From the NCBI GenBank assembly GCA_947467345.1, contig CANIHD010000016.1, positions 18,481 through 82,480 on the forward strand: a DNA stretch of 64,000 bases, written 5' to 3'. A model generated the notes under the pieces. The model was not told where the DNA came from. It worked only from the letters and a program-made list of their open reading frames with translations, and did no database searches. Made by a program: the position numbers and the translations under genes. Positions 48,218 to 57,548 of this stretch are shown piece after piece. This DNA is from Alphaproteobacteria bacterium (lineage in GTDB: Bacteria > Pseudomonadota > Alphaproteobacteria > Micropepsales > Micropepsaceae). The first letter of the stretch is position 1; each line of letters starts with the position of its first letter.

Positions 48218-48937
48218 ATGACACCACCACCATCCGCCAACAACGCCCTTGTGCTCTTCTCCGGCGGGCAGGATTCGACCACGTGCCTTGTCTGGGCGCT
48301 TGAGAGATTCACGCGCGTGGAAACTGTGGGCTTTACCTATGGCCAGCGCCATGTCGCCGAGATGGAGGCGAGGCCGACTATTTTGGCGGAGCTGCGCAAG
48401 ACTCTGCGCTGGGCAGAGCGGCTTGGCGCCGACCACGTATTGTCCCTTGCGGTTCTCGCCGACATCGGCGGCTCGGCGCTCACCGACGATGTTGCCATCG
48501 AGATGGGCGAGAAGGGGTTGCCGACAACCTTCGTGCCAGGGCGCAATCTTCTCTTCCTGACGACGGCTGCCGCATTGGCGACGCGGCGCGGAATCAAAGA
48601 CCTTGTCGGCGGTATGTGCGAAACCGATTTCTCCGGCTATCCAGATTGCCGCCGCACAACATTGGACGCGGTGGAGAAATCTCTCGCGCTCGGCTTTGAC
48701 GACCCATTCACGATTCACACCCCGTTGATGCATATCGACAAAGCCGAGACGTGGGCGCTGGCCGAGCGTCTCGGTGGCCGGGAATTCGTCGAGCTGATCA
48801 TCGCGGATACCGTGACGTGCTATCGCGGTGATCGCTCGCAACGTCATGTGTGGGGATTTGGTTGCGGTGTTTGCCCGGCTTGCGAACTGCGTGCTTCCGG
48901 GTTCGAGCGTTACGCCGCGGGCGCGACAACGCTATGA
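48218..48937 (+). CDS. queC: 7-cyano-7-deazaguanine synthase
   Basis: 239 aa. ATP-pyrophosphatase motif [16 protein letters not shown], the zinc cluster Cys residues [10 protein letters not shown], and [14 protein letters not shown] are intact. It makes preQ0 from 7-carboxy-7-deazaguanine. First gene of queCEDF; its stop overlaps the queE ATG by 4 bp. Confidence 0.96.
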   Translation: MTPPPSANNALVLFSGGQDSTTCLVWALERFTRVETVGFTYGQRHVAEMEARPTILAELRKTLRWAERLGADHVLSLAVLADIGGSALTDDVAIEMGEKGLPTTFVPGRNLLFLTTAAALATRRGIKDLVGGMCETDFSGYPDCRRTTLDAVEKSLALGFDDPFTIHTPLMHIDKAETWALAERLGGREFVELIIADTVTCYRGDRSQRHVWGFGCGVCPACELRASGFERYAAGATTL

Positions 48938-49569
48938 CCTATCAGGTCAAAGAGATTTTCTACACGCTGCAAGGCGAGGGCGCGCGCGCCGGCCGTCCTG
49001 CCGTGTTCCTTCGTTTCGCAGGCTGCAATCTATGGACCGGACGCGAACAAGATCGCGCGCATGCAACATGCAAATTTTGCGACACGGAATTTGTCGGCAC
49101 GGACGGAACCGGCGGCGGTAAGTTTGAAACACCGGCGCAATTGGCGAATGCGGTTGCAGCGCTGTGGCCGGCGAATGGTGACGGCACACGCTACGTCGTT
49201 TGCACCGGCGGCGAACCCCTGCTGCAACTGGACACTGCCTTAATCGAAAGCCTGCATGCGGTGGGTTTCGAGATTGCTATCGAGACCAATGGGACAATCG
49301 TGCCGCCTCCCGGTTTGGATTGGATCTGCGTCAGTCCGAAAGCCGGCGCCGAATTCAATTTGCGCCAGGGCAACGAGCTCAAGCTTGTGTTTCCGCAAGA
49401 GGGAGCGGCTCCGGAGAAATTCATCGATTTGCCCTTCGCGCATTTTTTCCTGCAGCCGATGGACGGGCCGGCGAGGGCGGCGAATACCGAGCTTGCTGTC
49501 GCCTATTGCCTGGAACATCCGCAATGGCGCCTTTCCCTTCAAACCCACAAATTGCTGGGAATTCGCTGA
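48934..49569 (+). CDS. queE: 7-carboxy-7-deazaguanine synthase
   Basis: 211 aa from ATG 48934 ([20 protein letters not shown]), overlapping the queC stop; the track start is too early. Radical SAM cluster motif with the unusual C-x14-C-x2-C spacing (GCNLWTG...[10 protein letters not shown]), known in one QueE subgroup. Converts 6-carboxy-tetrahydropterin to CDG. Confidence 0.95.
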   Translation: MTYQVKEIFYTLQGEGARAGRPAVFLRFAGCNLWTGREQDRAHATCKFCDTEFVGTDGTGGGKFETPAQLANAVAALWPANGDGTRYVVCTGGEPLLQLDTALIESLHAVGFEIAIETNGTIVPPPGLDWICVSPKAGAEFNLRQGNELKLVFPQEGAAPEKFIDLPFAHFFLQPMDGPARAANTELAVAYCLEHPQWRLSLQTHKLLGIR

Positions 49570-49622
49570 GATTTCCGGCCTTGCGCTTGACGGCGGGGGC
49601 GGTCCCTGCCAAACGCGGCCGC

Positions 49623-49988
49623 ATGTCCGGACCCACATTCGAGATCACGCAGCAATTTACCTTTGACGCCGCGCACCAATTGGCAGCTGGCGCGGAGGAG
49701 AACAAGCGCATTCACGGTCACAGTTTTTATGCCGAAGTGACGCTTCGCGGCCCCGCGGATCGCGACAATGCGTGGGTGCGCGATTTCGGCGAGGTGAACG
49801 CGGTTCTTTCCGTGTTGCGCGATGAATTGGATCACCGGCTCCTCAACGAGGTCGAAGGGCTGGGAACTCCGACCTTAGAGAATTTGGCGCGCTTTATTTT
49901 TCGCCGCGCCAAAGCCCGCTTGCCTGAGGTTTGCCGCGTGAAATTAAGCCGGCCGTCTTACGGCCAATCCTGTGTGTACGAGGAATAG
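49623..49988 (+). CDS. queD: 6-carboxytetrahydropterin synthase (QueD/PTPS family), Cys lacking
   Basis: 121 aa from ATG 49623 ([20 protein letters not shown]). Zinc ligands AAHQL and HGH ([10 protein letters not shown]), and the Asp-His pair in [10 protein letters not shown], are present. The catalytic Cys of the usual C-x3-HGH motif is replaced by Asn (NKRIHGH). Operon context argues for QueD, which makes CPH4; the chemistry may use another residue. Confidence 0.87.
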   Translation: MSGPTFEITQQFTFDAAHQLAAGAEENKRIHGHSFYAEVTLRGPADRDNAWVRDFGEVNAVLSVLRDELDHRLLNEVEGLGTPTLENLARFIFRRAKARLPEVCRVKLSRPSYGQSCVYEE

Positions 49989-49989
49989 A

Positions 49990-50451
49990 ATGGCGAAGGG
50001 CGAGAAGAAAGAGTTGCAGCTCGGCCGTAGCGTCGCCATGCCGGCATCGCCAGAAGTGGCGGTGCTCGATGCGGTTCCCAATCCGCACGCCGACACGGAC
50101 TATGTCGTGCGTTTCACCGCGCCGGAATTCACCACTTTATGTCCGATCACGGGCCAGCCGGATTTCGCGCATCTGGTTATCGATTTTTGTCCCGCGCGCT
50201 CACTACTCGAGTCCAAATCGCTGAAGCTTTATCTCGCGAGCTTCCGCAATCATGCGGGCTTTCATGAAGACTGCACGATCGCGATTGGAAAACGCATCAT
50301 AGCCGCCATCGCGCCGAAATATTTCCGTATCGCTGGCTTCTGGTATCCGCGCGGCGGCATTCCGATCGACGTGTTCTGGCAAACCGGCCGCCTCCCGAAG
50401 AATGTTCAACTGCCGGATCACGGCGTGTCGCCCTATCGCGGGCGCGGCTGA
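49990..50451 (+). CDS. queF: NADPH-dependent preQ0 reductase
   Basis: 153 aa from ATG 49990 ([12 protein letters not shown]), one base after the queD stop. Short, unimodular QueF. Catalytic Cys in [15 protein letters not shown] and the NADPH motif [22 protein letters not shown] are intact. Makes preQ1. The 3' end overlaps the convergent tag gene by 19 bp. Confidence 0.96.
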   Translation: MAKGEKKELQLGRSVAMPASPEVAVLDAVPNPHADTDYVVRFTAPEFTTLCPITGQPDFAHLVIDFCPARSLLESKSLKLYLASFRNHAGFHEDCTIAIGKRIIAAIAPKYFRIAGFWYPRGGIPIDVFWQTGRLPKNVQLPDHGVSPYRGRG

Positions 50452-51041
50452 GCCTTCTTCGAAGCGCTCTTCTTCAAAACATCGTAGCGATGGCAGGTGG
50501 TGATGTGGTCGTTGACCATGCCGATGGCCTGCGCAAACGCATAGACGATCACCGGCCCGCAAAATTTGAATCCGCGCTGCTTGAGCTCTTTGGCGAGACC
50601 TTCGCTCATTTCGGTTTTGGCAGGAATTTCGCCCATCTTCTGGAAACGATTGATCTGCGGCTTGCCGTCGACATGTTTCCAGATCAGTTCTGAAAAACCG
50701 CCCGGTTCCTTTTCCATGATCTCGAGCCAGAGGCGCGCACCGCCTATGGCCGCCTCGATTTTGGAGCGGCTGCGCACAATCCCCGCGTCATTCATGAGGC
50801 GTGAGATTTGCGGCTCGCCGTAACGGGCGATTTTCTCCGGCGCGAATTCGCTGAAAGCGCGGCGAAACTGCTCACGCTTGAGCAAAATGGTGATCCAGGA
50901 GAGCCCCGCCTGAAACCCATCCAGCACGAGCTTTTCATAGAGCGCCCGGTCGTCATATTCCGTTACGCCCCATTCATCGTCGTGATAGGCACAATAAAGC
51001 GGGTCGCTCCCCGGCCATGGGCAGCGTGAGATTTCTTTCAA
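50433..51041 (-). CDS. tag: DNA-3-methyladenine glycosylase I
   Basis: 202 aa. [20 protein letters not shown] with the zinc-binding Cys and [23 protein letters not shown] match the Tag family; a basic C-terminal tail ([13 protein letters not shown]) runs beyond the usual end. Start overlaps the VOC stop by 4 bp. Removes 3-methyladenine from DNA. Confidence 0.94.
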   Translation of the reverse strand: MKEISRCPWPGSDPLYCAYHDDEWGVTEYDDRALYEKLVLDGFQAGLSWITILLKREQFRRAFSEFAPEKIARYGEPQISRLMNDAGIVRSRSKIEAAIGGARLWLEIMEKEPGGFSELIWKHVDGKPQINRFQKMGEIPAKTEMSEGLAKELKQRGFKFCGPVIVYAFAQAIGMVNDHITTCHRYDVLKKSASKKAQPRPR

Positions 51042-51574
51042 CGCCGGCGTCCCCGCGCCCGCACGCGCGGCGCGGCTCGTCTGGTTGCCGTCTTGCGTCC
51101 TGCCGGTTTGGCTTTCGCGGCGATTTTCTTCGCAGGCGCTTTCGCCTTTTTGGCAGGTGCTGCCTTTGCCTTCTTGGCGGGGGCCTTCTTCGCGACTGCC
51201 GCCTTTGGCGTCACGACGGCTTCAATATGATTGCCGTCGGGATCGATGATAAACGCCCCATAATATTCCTGGCCGTAATTCGGGCGCGGACCAGGCGCGC
51301 CATTATCCTTGCCACCCATTTCGAGCGCGCGCGCGTGAAACGCGTCGACAGCCGCCTTATTCTTGGCGGCAAAGGCGACATGCGCACCGTTGCCCGAGCT
51401 TGAGGTGCCGTCGCGCGGCAGCTGAACCCAGAAATGCGGAATGCCCGCGCCATAGGCCACAGCCTGCGGCAGAAAGTTCATGACGCGCTTATATCCAAGC
51501 GATTCAAAAACCTCGTCGTAGAACCGCGCTGCACGAACAACATCGGTCACGCCGATGGAAATATGATGGAACAT
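51038..51574 (-). CDS. VOC (glyoxalase-fold) protein with H1-like tail
   Basis: 178 aa from ATG 51574 (MFHHISIGVTDVVRAARFYDEV), with AGGAG upstream; the track start is earlier. Residues 1-118 form one VOC module (AYGAGIPHFWVQLPRDG, HVAFAAKNKAAVDAFHARALEMGG, YYGAFIIDPDGNHIEAV). The last 60 residues are a basic Lys/Ala/Pro/Arg tail with PAKK repeats like histone H1 or AlgP. The tail suggests nucleic acid or polyanion binding; the substrate is unknown. Confidence 0.82.
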   Translation of the reverse strand: MFHHISIGVTDVVRAARFYDEVFESLGYKRVMNFLPQAVAYGAGIPHFWVQLPRDGTSSSGNGAHVAFAAKNKAAVDAFHARALEMGGKDNGAPGPRPNYGQEYYGAFIIDPDGNHIEAVVTPKAAVAKKAPAKKAKAAPAKKAKAPAKKIAAKAKPAGRKTATRRAAPRVRARGRRR

Positions 51575-51612
51575 GATTGGCTCCTGATTGGCTTTTGTAA
51601 GTTTGCGAAATT

Positions 51613-52446
51613 TCAGAGGTGAAGCCAACCGGGTTTCGTCAGAAGCACGGTTCTGTCATCCGCAATGATCTTCTCGCCGTGCTCCTCGGCTGCGGCAAGG
51701 CGATCAAGCCGGATATGGACAAGGGCTGTCGAACCGACGCCCGTGGCGAAAGTGCCGAGTTCGCGCCCCTCCGCCGCAATCGGCGTTCCCGGCGGCGGCA
51801 AGGGCGAGTCTATTTCCGCGATCATGATCCGGCGCCGTGCGGTCGCCCGATGCTTCATGCGCGAGGTTACTTCCTGGCCGACGTAACAGCCCTTGCGAAA
51901 GCTGACCCCGTGCAGCTCCTCGAACCCCACGTCCAACGCAAAGACCTGATCAGGCGGCAGGTCGGCGCTGCCGGGCACGCCCAGCCGAATAGAGTGGCGA
52001 TGATAGTCCTCGGGGCCGGCATTCGCGCTGGCCAGCGCGCTCGGCTCGGCAAAGATTCGATATCCCAACTCGGCAAGTCTGGGATCACGGATATGAACGG
52101 CGCTAGCTGGAACGAGCGGCGCCTCGTCGTCGTCCCAGGCCGCCATCACGGTGAGGGGGGCCGGCTCAATATCGATCTTGGCCCGTAAGCGATACATCTT
52201 CAGCCGCTTCAAAAGATCGGGCGCGCGGGTCCGATCGCAGTCGATCAGAAAACGGTCGGCGCTGATTTCCACAATTATGAAATCATGGAGAATTTTTCCT
52301 TGCGGTGTCAGCAGACCCGCATAGACGGCCTCGCTGGGGGCGAGGGTTTGTAGATCGTTTGTAACCAGCCCTTGCAGGAAATCACGCGCCGTGGCTCCGC
52401 TGACGGCCAACACGCTCCGATCGGGAAGTAAGGTCATAAGTCCCAT
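51613..52446 (-). CDS. ygfZ: YgfZ/GcvT folate-binding Fe-S repair protein
   Basis: 277 aa (ATG 52446, or 52437 for MTLLPDRSVL). YgfZ signature RKGCYVGQEVTSRMKHR with the conserved Cys is present, as is DFLQGLVTNDLQ. YgfZ uses tetrahydrofolate and helps maintain certain Fe-S proteins; MutY, NadA and QueE in this window are possible clients by inference only. Confidence 0.92.
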   Translation of the reverse strand: MGLMTLLPDRSVLAVSGATARDFLQGLVTNDLQTLAPSEAVYAGLLTPQGKILHDFIIVEISADRFLIDCDRTRAPDLLKRLKMYRLRAKIDIEPAPLTVMAAWDDDEAPLVPASAVHIRDPRLAELGYRIFAEPSALASANAGPEDYHRHSIRLGVPGSADLPPDQVFALDVGFEELHGVSFRKGCYVGQEVTSRMKHRATARRRIMIAEIDSPLPPPGTPIAAEGRELGTFATGVGSTALVHIRLDRLAAAEEHGEKIIADDRTVLLTKPGWLHL

Positions 52447-52523
52447 GGAGCGGACCTAAGCCGGTACGCATCCGGGTGCAAGTCTGTTGCCAGGCGGCGA
52501 GGCCTTGGCGTAGCTATCGCGCC

Positions 52524-53552
52524 ATGACTTTGCGTATCGTGACGGCGCTTGCTGGGGCGAAAGTCGGAGGCGCAGAGGCGTTTTTCGTAGCGCTGACGGC
52601 TTCTCTCGCCCGGGCTGGAATTCCCGTCCACGCAGTGATGAAAGCGAATGCCCAGCGCGAGGCCGACCTCGCCAAGGCGGGAGTCGGGGTCTCGTTAGCC
52701 CCTTTCGGCAAGGTCTTGGACTTTCGCACCGGCGCGGTGTTTCGCCAGGTCGCTGCCAGCTTTCAGCCGGACATCGTTCTGGCCTTCGCCGGACGGGCCG
52801 CTTCGCGCACACCGCGCGGCAGCTACAAAACGATCGGGCGCCTCGGCGGCTATTACAATCTCGCCAATTTTCGCCATTGCGATCACCTCGTTTGCAACGC
52901 GCCCGATTTGATCCGCTACGTCACCGAAGGTGGCTGGCCGAAACAGAACGTCTCCCTCATCCCCAATTTCCCGAATCTGGAGCCCGCCACGGAGGTACGG
53001 CGCCAGGATATGGGTACGCCTGAGGGCGTCCCGCTTGCCGTCGCTTTGGGGCGGCTTCACCGCAACAAGGGCTTGGACATACTCATCGAAGCCGCCGCGC
53101 GCGTGCCGGATCTTTGGGTTTGGATCGCAGGCGAGGGGCCCGAGCGGCAAAACCTTGAAGCGCTCACGGCTCGTCTCGGCGTAGAAACCCGCGTCAAATT
53201 TCTCGGTTGGCGGAATGACCGCGCTGGCTTGCTGAAGGCGGCGGATTTTTGCGTCTACCCGTCACGCGAGGAGCCGTTCGGGAATGTCGTCATCGAGGCG
53301 TGGGGTTACGGCACCGCGCTTATCGCGGCTTCCAGCACCGGTCCCGCCTGGCTTATCCGCGACGGCGAAGACGCGATCCTGACGCCGGTCGACGATATCG
53401 AAGCTACGGCCGCCGCGATTCGCAGAGTGATCTCGTCGCCGGATTTGCGCGCTTATCTTGTTGCGAATGGGTGCAAGCGCATTGAGGCAGAGTTCACAGA
53501 AGAGAACATCATTCGCCGCTATATAGAGCTGTTCGAATCGGTGCAGCATTAA
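52524..53552 (+). CDS. glycosyltransferase family 4
   Basis: About 342 aa from ATG 52524 (MTLRIVTALAGAKVGGAEAF). GT-B fold with the C-terminal donor site ALGRLHRNKGLDILIEAAARV and the EPFGNVVIEAWGYGTALIA signature. Retaining GT4 of unknown acceptor. Its stop shares a base with the asnB start (TAATG), and asnB overlaps dihydroorotase, so the three genes are translationally coupled. Confidence 0.88.
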   Translation: MTLRIVTALAGAKVGGAEAFFVALTASLARAGIPVHAVMKANAQREADLAKAGVGVSLAPFGKVLDFRTGAVFRQVAASFQPDIVLAFAGRAASRTPRGSYKTIGRLGGYYNLANFRHCDHLVCNAPDLIRYVTEGGWPKQNVSLIPNFPNLEPATEVRRQDMGTPEGVPLAVALGRLHRNKGLDILIEAAARVPDLWVWIAGEGPERQNLEALTARLGVETRVKFLGWRNDRAGLLKAADFCVYPSREEPFGNVVIEAWGYGTALIAASSTGPAWLIRDGEDAILTPVDDIEATAAAIRRVISSPDLRAYLVANGCKRIEAEFTEENIIRRYIELFESVQH

Positions 53553-55324
53553 TGTGTGGTATTGCGGGCTTACAGACGGTGAACGGTGCGCCTCCGGAGG
53601 CGCATGTCCTCGACGGGCTGACGGCGGCAATCGCGCATCGCGGGCCTGACGGACAAGGGCGGTTTGTTGCGCCCGGCCTTGGCGTGGTTCAGACGCGCCT
53701 GGCCATCATCGATTTGGCAACCGGCGACCAGCCGCTTTTCGGCCCAAACGAGACCGCGCTCGTCGCTAATGGCGAGATCTATAATTATATCGAGCTGCGG
53801 CGGGAATTCGCGGTCGAGAAATTCAACACACAATCCGACTGCGAAGTTCCGCTGCATACATATCAACGCTCTGGCAGCGCCTTCGCGTCGCAATTGCGCG
53901 GCATGTATGCGGTGGCCCTCACCGATCCCGCCAAAGGCACCGTGGAGCTGGCGCGCGATCCCTTTGGGATCAAGCCGCTCTATTACGCGGCCACGCCGCG
54001 CGGGGTCGTTTTTGCTTCCGAGCCCGAGGCGATCCTCCGCAGCAAATTGGTGGAGCGAGAAATCCGGCCCGAAGCCGCCAGTGAATTGCTGCAGCTGCAA
54101 TTCACCACCGGACGGAAAACCATTTTCAGCGGCATCGACCGCGTGCTGCCGGGAGAAACCATCACGCTGCATGGCGGCAAAGTCTTGGAGCGGCGCATTA
54201 CCACCGCACTACCTGACGCAGAACCGCGCGACATCACCGAAGACGAAGCGCTGCTGGAACTCGAACGTGTTCTCATGGACAGCGTGAGCGTGCATCAGCG
54301 CAGTGACGTACCTTACGGCATGTTTCTGTCGGGCGGGGTCGATTCGTCGGCTCTCATCGCCTGCATGGCGCGGCTGAATGATCGGCCGGTGCGCGCCTTC
54401 ACCGCTTGGTTTCCAGGCACCGATGCGCATGACGAACGCGAACACGCCAGCAAAGTCGCGCGCGCCGTGGGTGCGGAGCACATCGAAGTTTCCGTCACCG
54501 AGAATGATTTTTGGAAATCACTTCCCGCCATTGTGGCGGCGGTGGACGATCCGACAGCCGACTACGCCATCGTTCCAACCTATCTGCTTGCACAAGAGGC
54601 CGCGAAGGAACTGAAGGTCGTGCTGAGCGGCGAGGGCGGCGATGAATTGTTTGCGGGTTATGGCCGCTACCGTACCGCATTGCGTCCGCGTGTTTTGGGC
54701 GGACGCAAAATGCGACGTCGCGGCGTCATGCACAACATGGGCATTTTGCGGGGCAAAGACGAGCATTGGCGCGACGGCATCGCAAAGGCGGAGAAACTTG
54801 CTGACCGGCGGCATTGGACAAGGTTGCAGCGTATGCAATTCGTCGATTGCGCCGACTGGCTTCCGAACGACCTTCTCCTCAAATTGGATCGCTGCCTGAT
54901 GGCGCATGGGCTTGAAGGGCGCACGCCGTTTCTCGATCCGGTTGTGGCCGACATGGCGTTTCGCCTCCCCGATCATTTGAAAATTTCCGGCGAGACCGGG
55001 AAATATCTCTTACGCAAATGGCTGGAAAAAGCGTTGCCCGAAGCGCAGGCCTTCTCCAAAAAGCGCGGCTTCACTGTTCCAATCGGGGAGTGGATCCAGA
55101 ACCGCGCGGAAAAATTGGCGCCGCTGGTCGCGCGCAGCGAGGGCATCAAGCAGGTTTGCAACCCGGAAGAAGTATTGCATGTGTTCCGCAGCTTTGCCCG
55201 CGCACCGGATAAGCGCGAGGCCATGGCATGCTGGCATTTGCTCTTTTACGCGCTATGGCACCGTGTGCATGGTGAGGGCCGCCAGGCTGAGGGCAGCGTG
55301 ATGGATATTTTGGGGACGCCATGA
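53552..55324 (+). CDS. asnB: asparagine synthetase (glutamine-hydrolysing)
   Basis: 590 aa. N-terminal glutaminase nucleophile Cys2 in MCGIAGLQT and HRGPDGQGRF; ATP site SGGVDSSALIACMA; synthetase motif SGEGGDELFAGYGRY. AsnB-like proteins sometimes amidate polysaccharide or peptide substrates, and the coupled glycosyltransferase keeps that possible. The simplest reading is free Asn synthesis. Confidence 0.93.
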   Translation: MCGIAGLQTVNGAPPEAHVLDGLTAAIAHRGPDGQGRFVAPGLGVVQTRLAIIDLATGDQPLFGPNETALVANGEIYNYIELRREFAVEKFNTQSDCEVPLHTYQRSGSAFASQLRGMYAVALTDPAKGTVELARDPFGIKPLYYAATPRGVVFASEPEAILRSKLVEREIRPEAASELLQLQFTTGRKTIFSGIDRVLPGETITLHGGKVLERRITTALPDAEPRDITEDEALLELERVLMDSVSVHQRSDVPYGMFLSGGVDSSALIACMARLNDRPVRAFTAWFPGTDAHDEREHASKVARAVGAEHIEVSVTENDFWKSLPAIVAAVDDPTADYAIVPTYLLAQEAAKELKVVLSGEGGDELFAGYGRYRTALRPRVLGGRKMRRRGVMHNMGILRGKDEHWRDGIAKAEKLADRRHWTRLQRMQFVDCADWLPNDLLLKLDRCLMAHGLEGRTPFLDPVVADMAFRLPDHLKISGETGKYLLRKWLEKALPEAQAFSKKRGFTVPIGEWIQNRAEKLAPLVARSEGIKQVCNPEEVLHVFRSFARAPDKREAMACWHLLFYALWHRVHGEGRQAEGSVMDILGTP

Positions 55325-56652
55325 ATTCGGAATTCGACGCGCTCATCAAAGGCGGAATTTGCGTCACGCCCGGGGGAATTGTTGAAGCCGATATCGGCAT
55401 ACGAGATGGCCGCATCGCCGCCATAGGCGCGCTTTCTTCATCGACTGCCGCCGAAATATTCGATGCCAAAGGCCTGCATATCCTGCCCGGCGTCATCGAC
55501 ACCCATGTGCATTTCCGCGAGCCGGGATTGGAGCACAAGGAAGATATGGAAACGGGGAGCCGCGGCGCGCTGCTCGGTGGCGTCACTTCCGTTTTCGAAA
55601 TGCCCAACACGCTTCCGCCGACGACTACGCGCGCTGCCATAGATGATAAGCTCGCTCGCGCGGCCGGAAGCATGCATTGCGACTACGCATTTTATGTTGG
55701 TGCCACACCGAACGCGCTCGGAGCGCTGGCAGAACTCGAGAAGGCGCCGGGCGTCGCCGGTGTGAAGCTGTTCATGGGGTCGTCAACCGGAAATCTTTTG
55801 GTTGACACGGATGAAGCGATTTCCGGCGCTTTGAAGTCCGGACAGCGTCGGATGTCCATTCACGCGGAAGATGAAGCGCGACTCAAAGAGCGCAGCAAAC
55901 TTGCCATTCCAGGCGATCCGGCAACACATCCCGTATGGCGCGATGAGGAAACCGCGCGGCTCGCCACAGAGCGCGTTTTGCACCTGGCAAAAGACGCCGG
56001 CCGGCGCATTCACATATTGCATGCGACCACCGAAGCGGAAATGCCGTTGCTGGCGGAGGCGCGCGATTTCGCCACCGTGGAAGCCACTGTTCAACATCTG
56101 ACGTTGGTTGCGCCGGAATGTTACGAGCGCCTTGGTACGCGCGCGCAAATGAATCCGCCGATACGCGAACCGCGTCATCGCAAGGCTCTGTGGCGCGCCG
56201 TTGCCGAGGGCCTCATCGATGTTGTGGGCTCCGATCACGCCCCGCACACGCTGGCCGAGAAAAGCGGGCTCTATCCCCAGACGCCGTCGGGTATGCCGGG
56301 AATTCAAACTTTGACCACGATCATGCTCGACCATGTTCACGCCGGACGCCTTAGCCTGATGCGCGCTGTGGATCTATTGAGCACCGGGCCGGCGCGAGTC
56401 TTCGGCATTGTAGGAAAAGGACGAATAGCGCGTGGTTACGATGCCGATTTCACCATTGTCGATATGAACGCTCACCGCATGATTGAAAGCCGCAATATGG
56501 CGTCGCGCTGTGGCTGGTCTCCCTTCGACGGAAAGCGAACGACGGGCTGGCCTGTCGCGACCATGTTGCGCGGGCAGTTGGTCATGCGCGACGACGCCAT
56601 CATCGGCGAGCATCGCGGTCAACAGCTCCGCTTCGCTGATGTTTCTCTGTGA
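55321..56652 (+). CDS. pyrC: dihydroorotase (class I)
   Basis: 443 aa. Metal ligands in DTHVHFREPGLEH, the carboxylated Lys in GVKLFMGSST, the later His residues in MSIHAEDE and ILHATTEAEM, and the Asp in GSDHAPHTL are all present. Start overlaps the asnB stop by 4 bp. No pyrB is adjacent, unlike most class I dihydroorotases, so another cyclic amidohydrolase role is not excluded. Confidence 0.87.
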   Translation: MNSEFDALIKGGICVTPGGIVEADIGIRDGRIAAIGALSSSTAAEIFDAKGLHILPGVIDTHVHFREPGLEHKEDMETGSRGALLGGVTSVFEMPNTLPPTTTRAAIDDKLARAAGSMHCDYAFYVGATPNALGALAELEKAPGVAGVKLFMGSSTGNLLVDTDEAISGALKSGQRRMSIHAEDEARLKERSKLAIPGDPATHPVWRDEETARLATERVLHLAKDAGRRIHILHATTEAEMPLLAEARDFATVEATVQHLTLVAPECYERLGTRAQMNPPIREPRHRKALWRAVAEGLIDVVGSDHAPHTLAEKSGLYPQTPSGMPGIQTLTTIMLDHVHAGRLSLMRAVDLLSTGPARVFGIVGKGRIARGYDADFTIVDMNAHRMIESRNMASRCGWSPFDGKRTTGWPVATMLRGQLVMRDDAIIGEHRGQQLRFADVSL

Positions 56653-56864
56653 CATCGTAAAATGGACGCTACAGCCTTACAAAATTTTCATATCCCCTGA
56701 CCAAATCCTTCGCAGTCGCGGCAAGCCACTGAACGACAAATGCTTGACGAACAACGCTAATTGGGTTGGGCTCACACAAGCCGCCGATTTGATTGGTAGC
56801 GGGCGGCCGCTCGCGGCAGATGGCCGAGGTTGCGAGGACCAAAAGTCCGAAGGACCAGCTTAGC

Positions 56865-57527
56865 ATGGAGCATATCGCCCTTTTTCTCGGTGGCATCGTC
56901 ATCGGTATTTTGGTTGCAGCGCCGATCGGCCCGGTGAATTTGATTTGTGTGCGTCGCACATTGGCCTATGGCCCGCTCAACGGATTCTTTTCTGGGTTAG
57001 GCGGCGCCGTGGGCGACGGTGTATTCGCCGTTGTTACTGCGTTCGGCCTGACGGCCGTCTCTCTTGTCATTGAAGGCTATGCGACGCCGCTGAAGCTGAT
57101 CGGCGGGCTTATGTTGATCGGATTCGGCATTCACAATTTTCGTGCCGAAGTCACGGACCCGCGCAGCGGCTGTCCGCTCGATCTCAAAGAAAAAGGCTCG
57201 TCCACCCTTTGGGGTGCAATTGCGTCCACATTCGCGCTGACCATCACCAATCCGGCGACGCTTCTTGGGTTTGCGGCGCTCTTTACGGGTCTGGGCACAG
57301 TCGTGGGCGGCATGGGCGGCAAAGCCAGTTTCAATGCCGCTGCGGCCACCGTTGGCGGCGTAATTACGGGTTCAATCCTGTGGTGGCTGGCGATCACGGC
57401 CATCACCGGAATTTTTCATCGTTCGGTTGATGCCAAAGTAATGCGCCGAATCAACCACATTTCCGGCGTGGCTGTGACATGTTTCGGTGTTGTCGTGCTT
57501 GCCGACGTGTTTTTCGGAATTTTCTAA
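56865..57527 (+). CDS. LysE/RhtB-family exporter
   Basis: 220 aa from ATG 56865 (MEHIALFLGGIVIGILVAAPIGPVNLICV); the track start adds 24 polar residues. Six membrane segments with the family motif APIGPVNLICVRRTLAYGPLNGFFSGLGGAVGD. Exports amino acids or related small molecules; the substrate is unknown. The 212 bp before it contain no gene. Confidence 0.88.
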   Translation: MEHIALFLGGIVIGILVAAPIGPVNLICVRRTLAYGPLNGFFSGLGGAVGDGVFAVVTAFGLTAVSLVIEGYATPLKLIGGLMLIGFGIHNFRAEVTDPRSGCPLDLKEKGSSTLWGAIASTFALTITNPATLLGFAALFTGLGTVVGGMGGKASFNAAAATVGGVITGSILWWLAITAITGIFHRSVDAKVMRRINHISGVAVTCFGVVVLADVFFGIF

Positions 57528-57548
57528 ATATTCTCGCACAAAGGAGGA

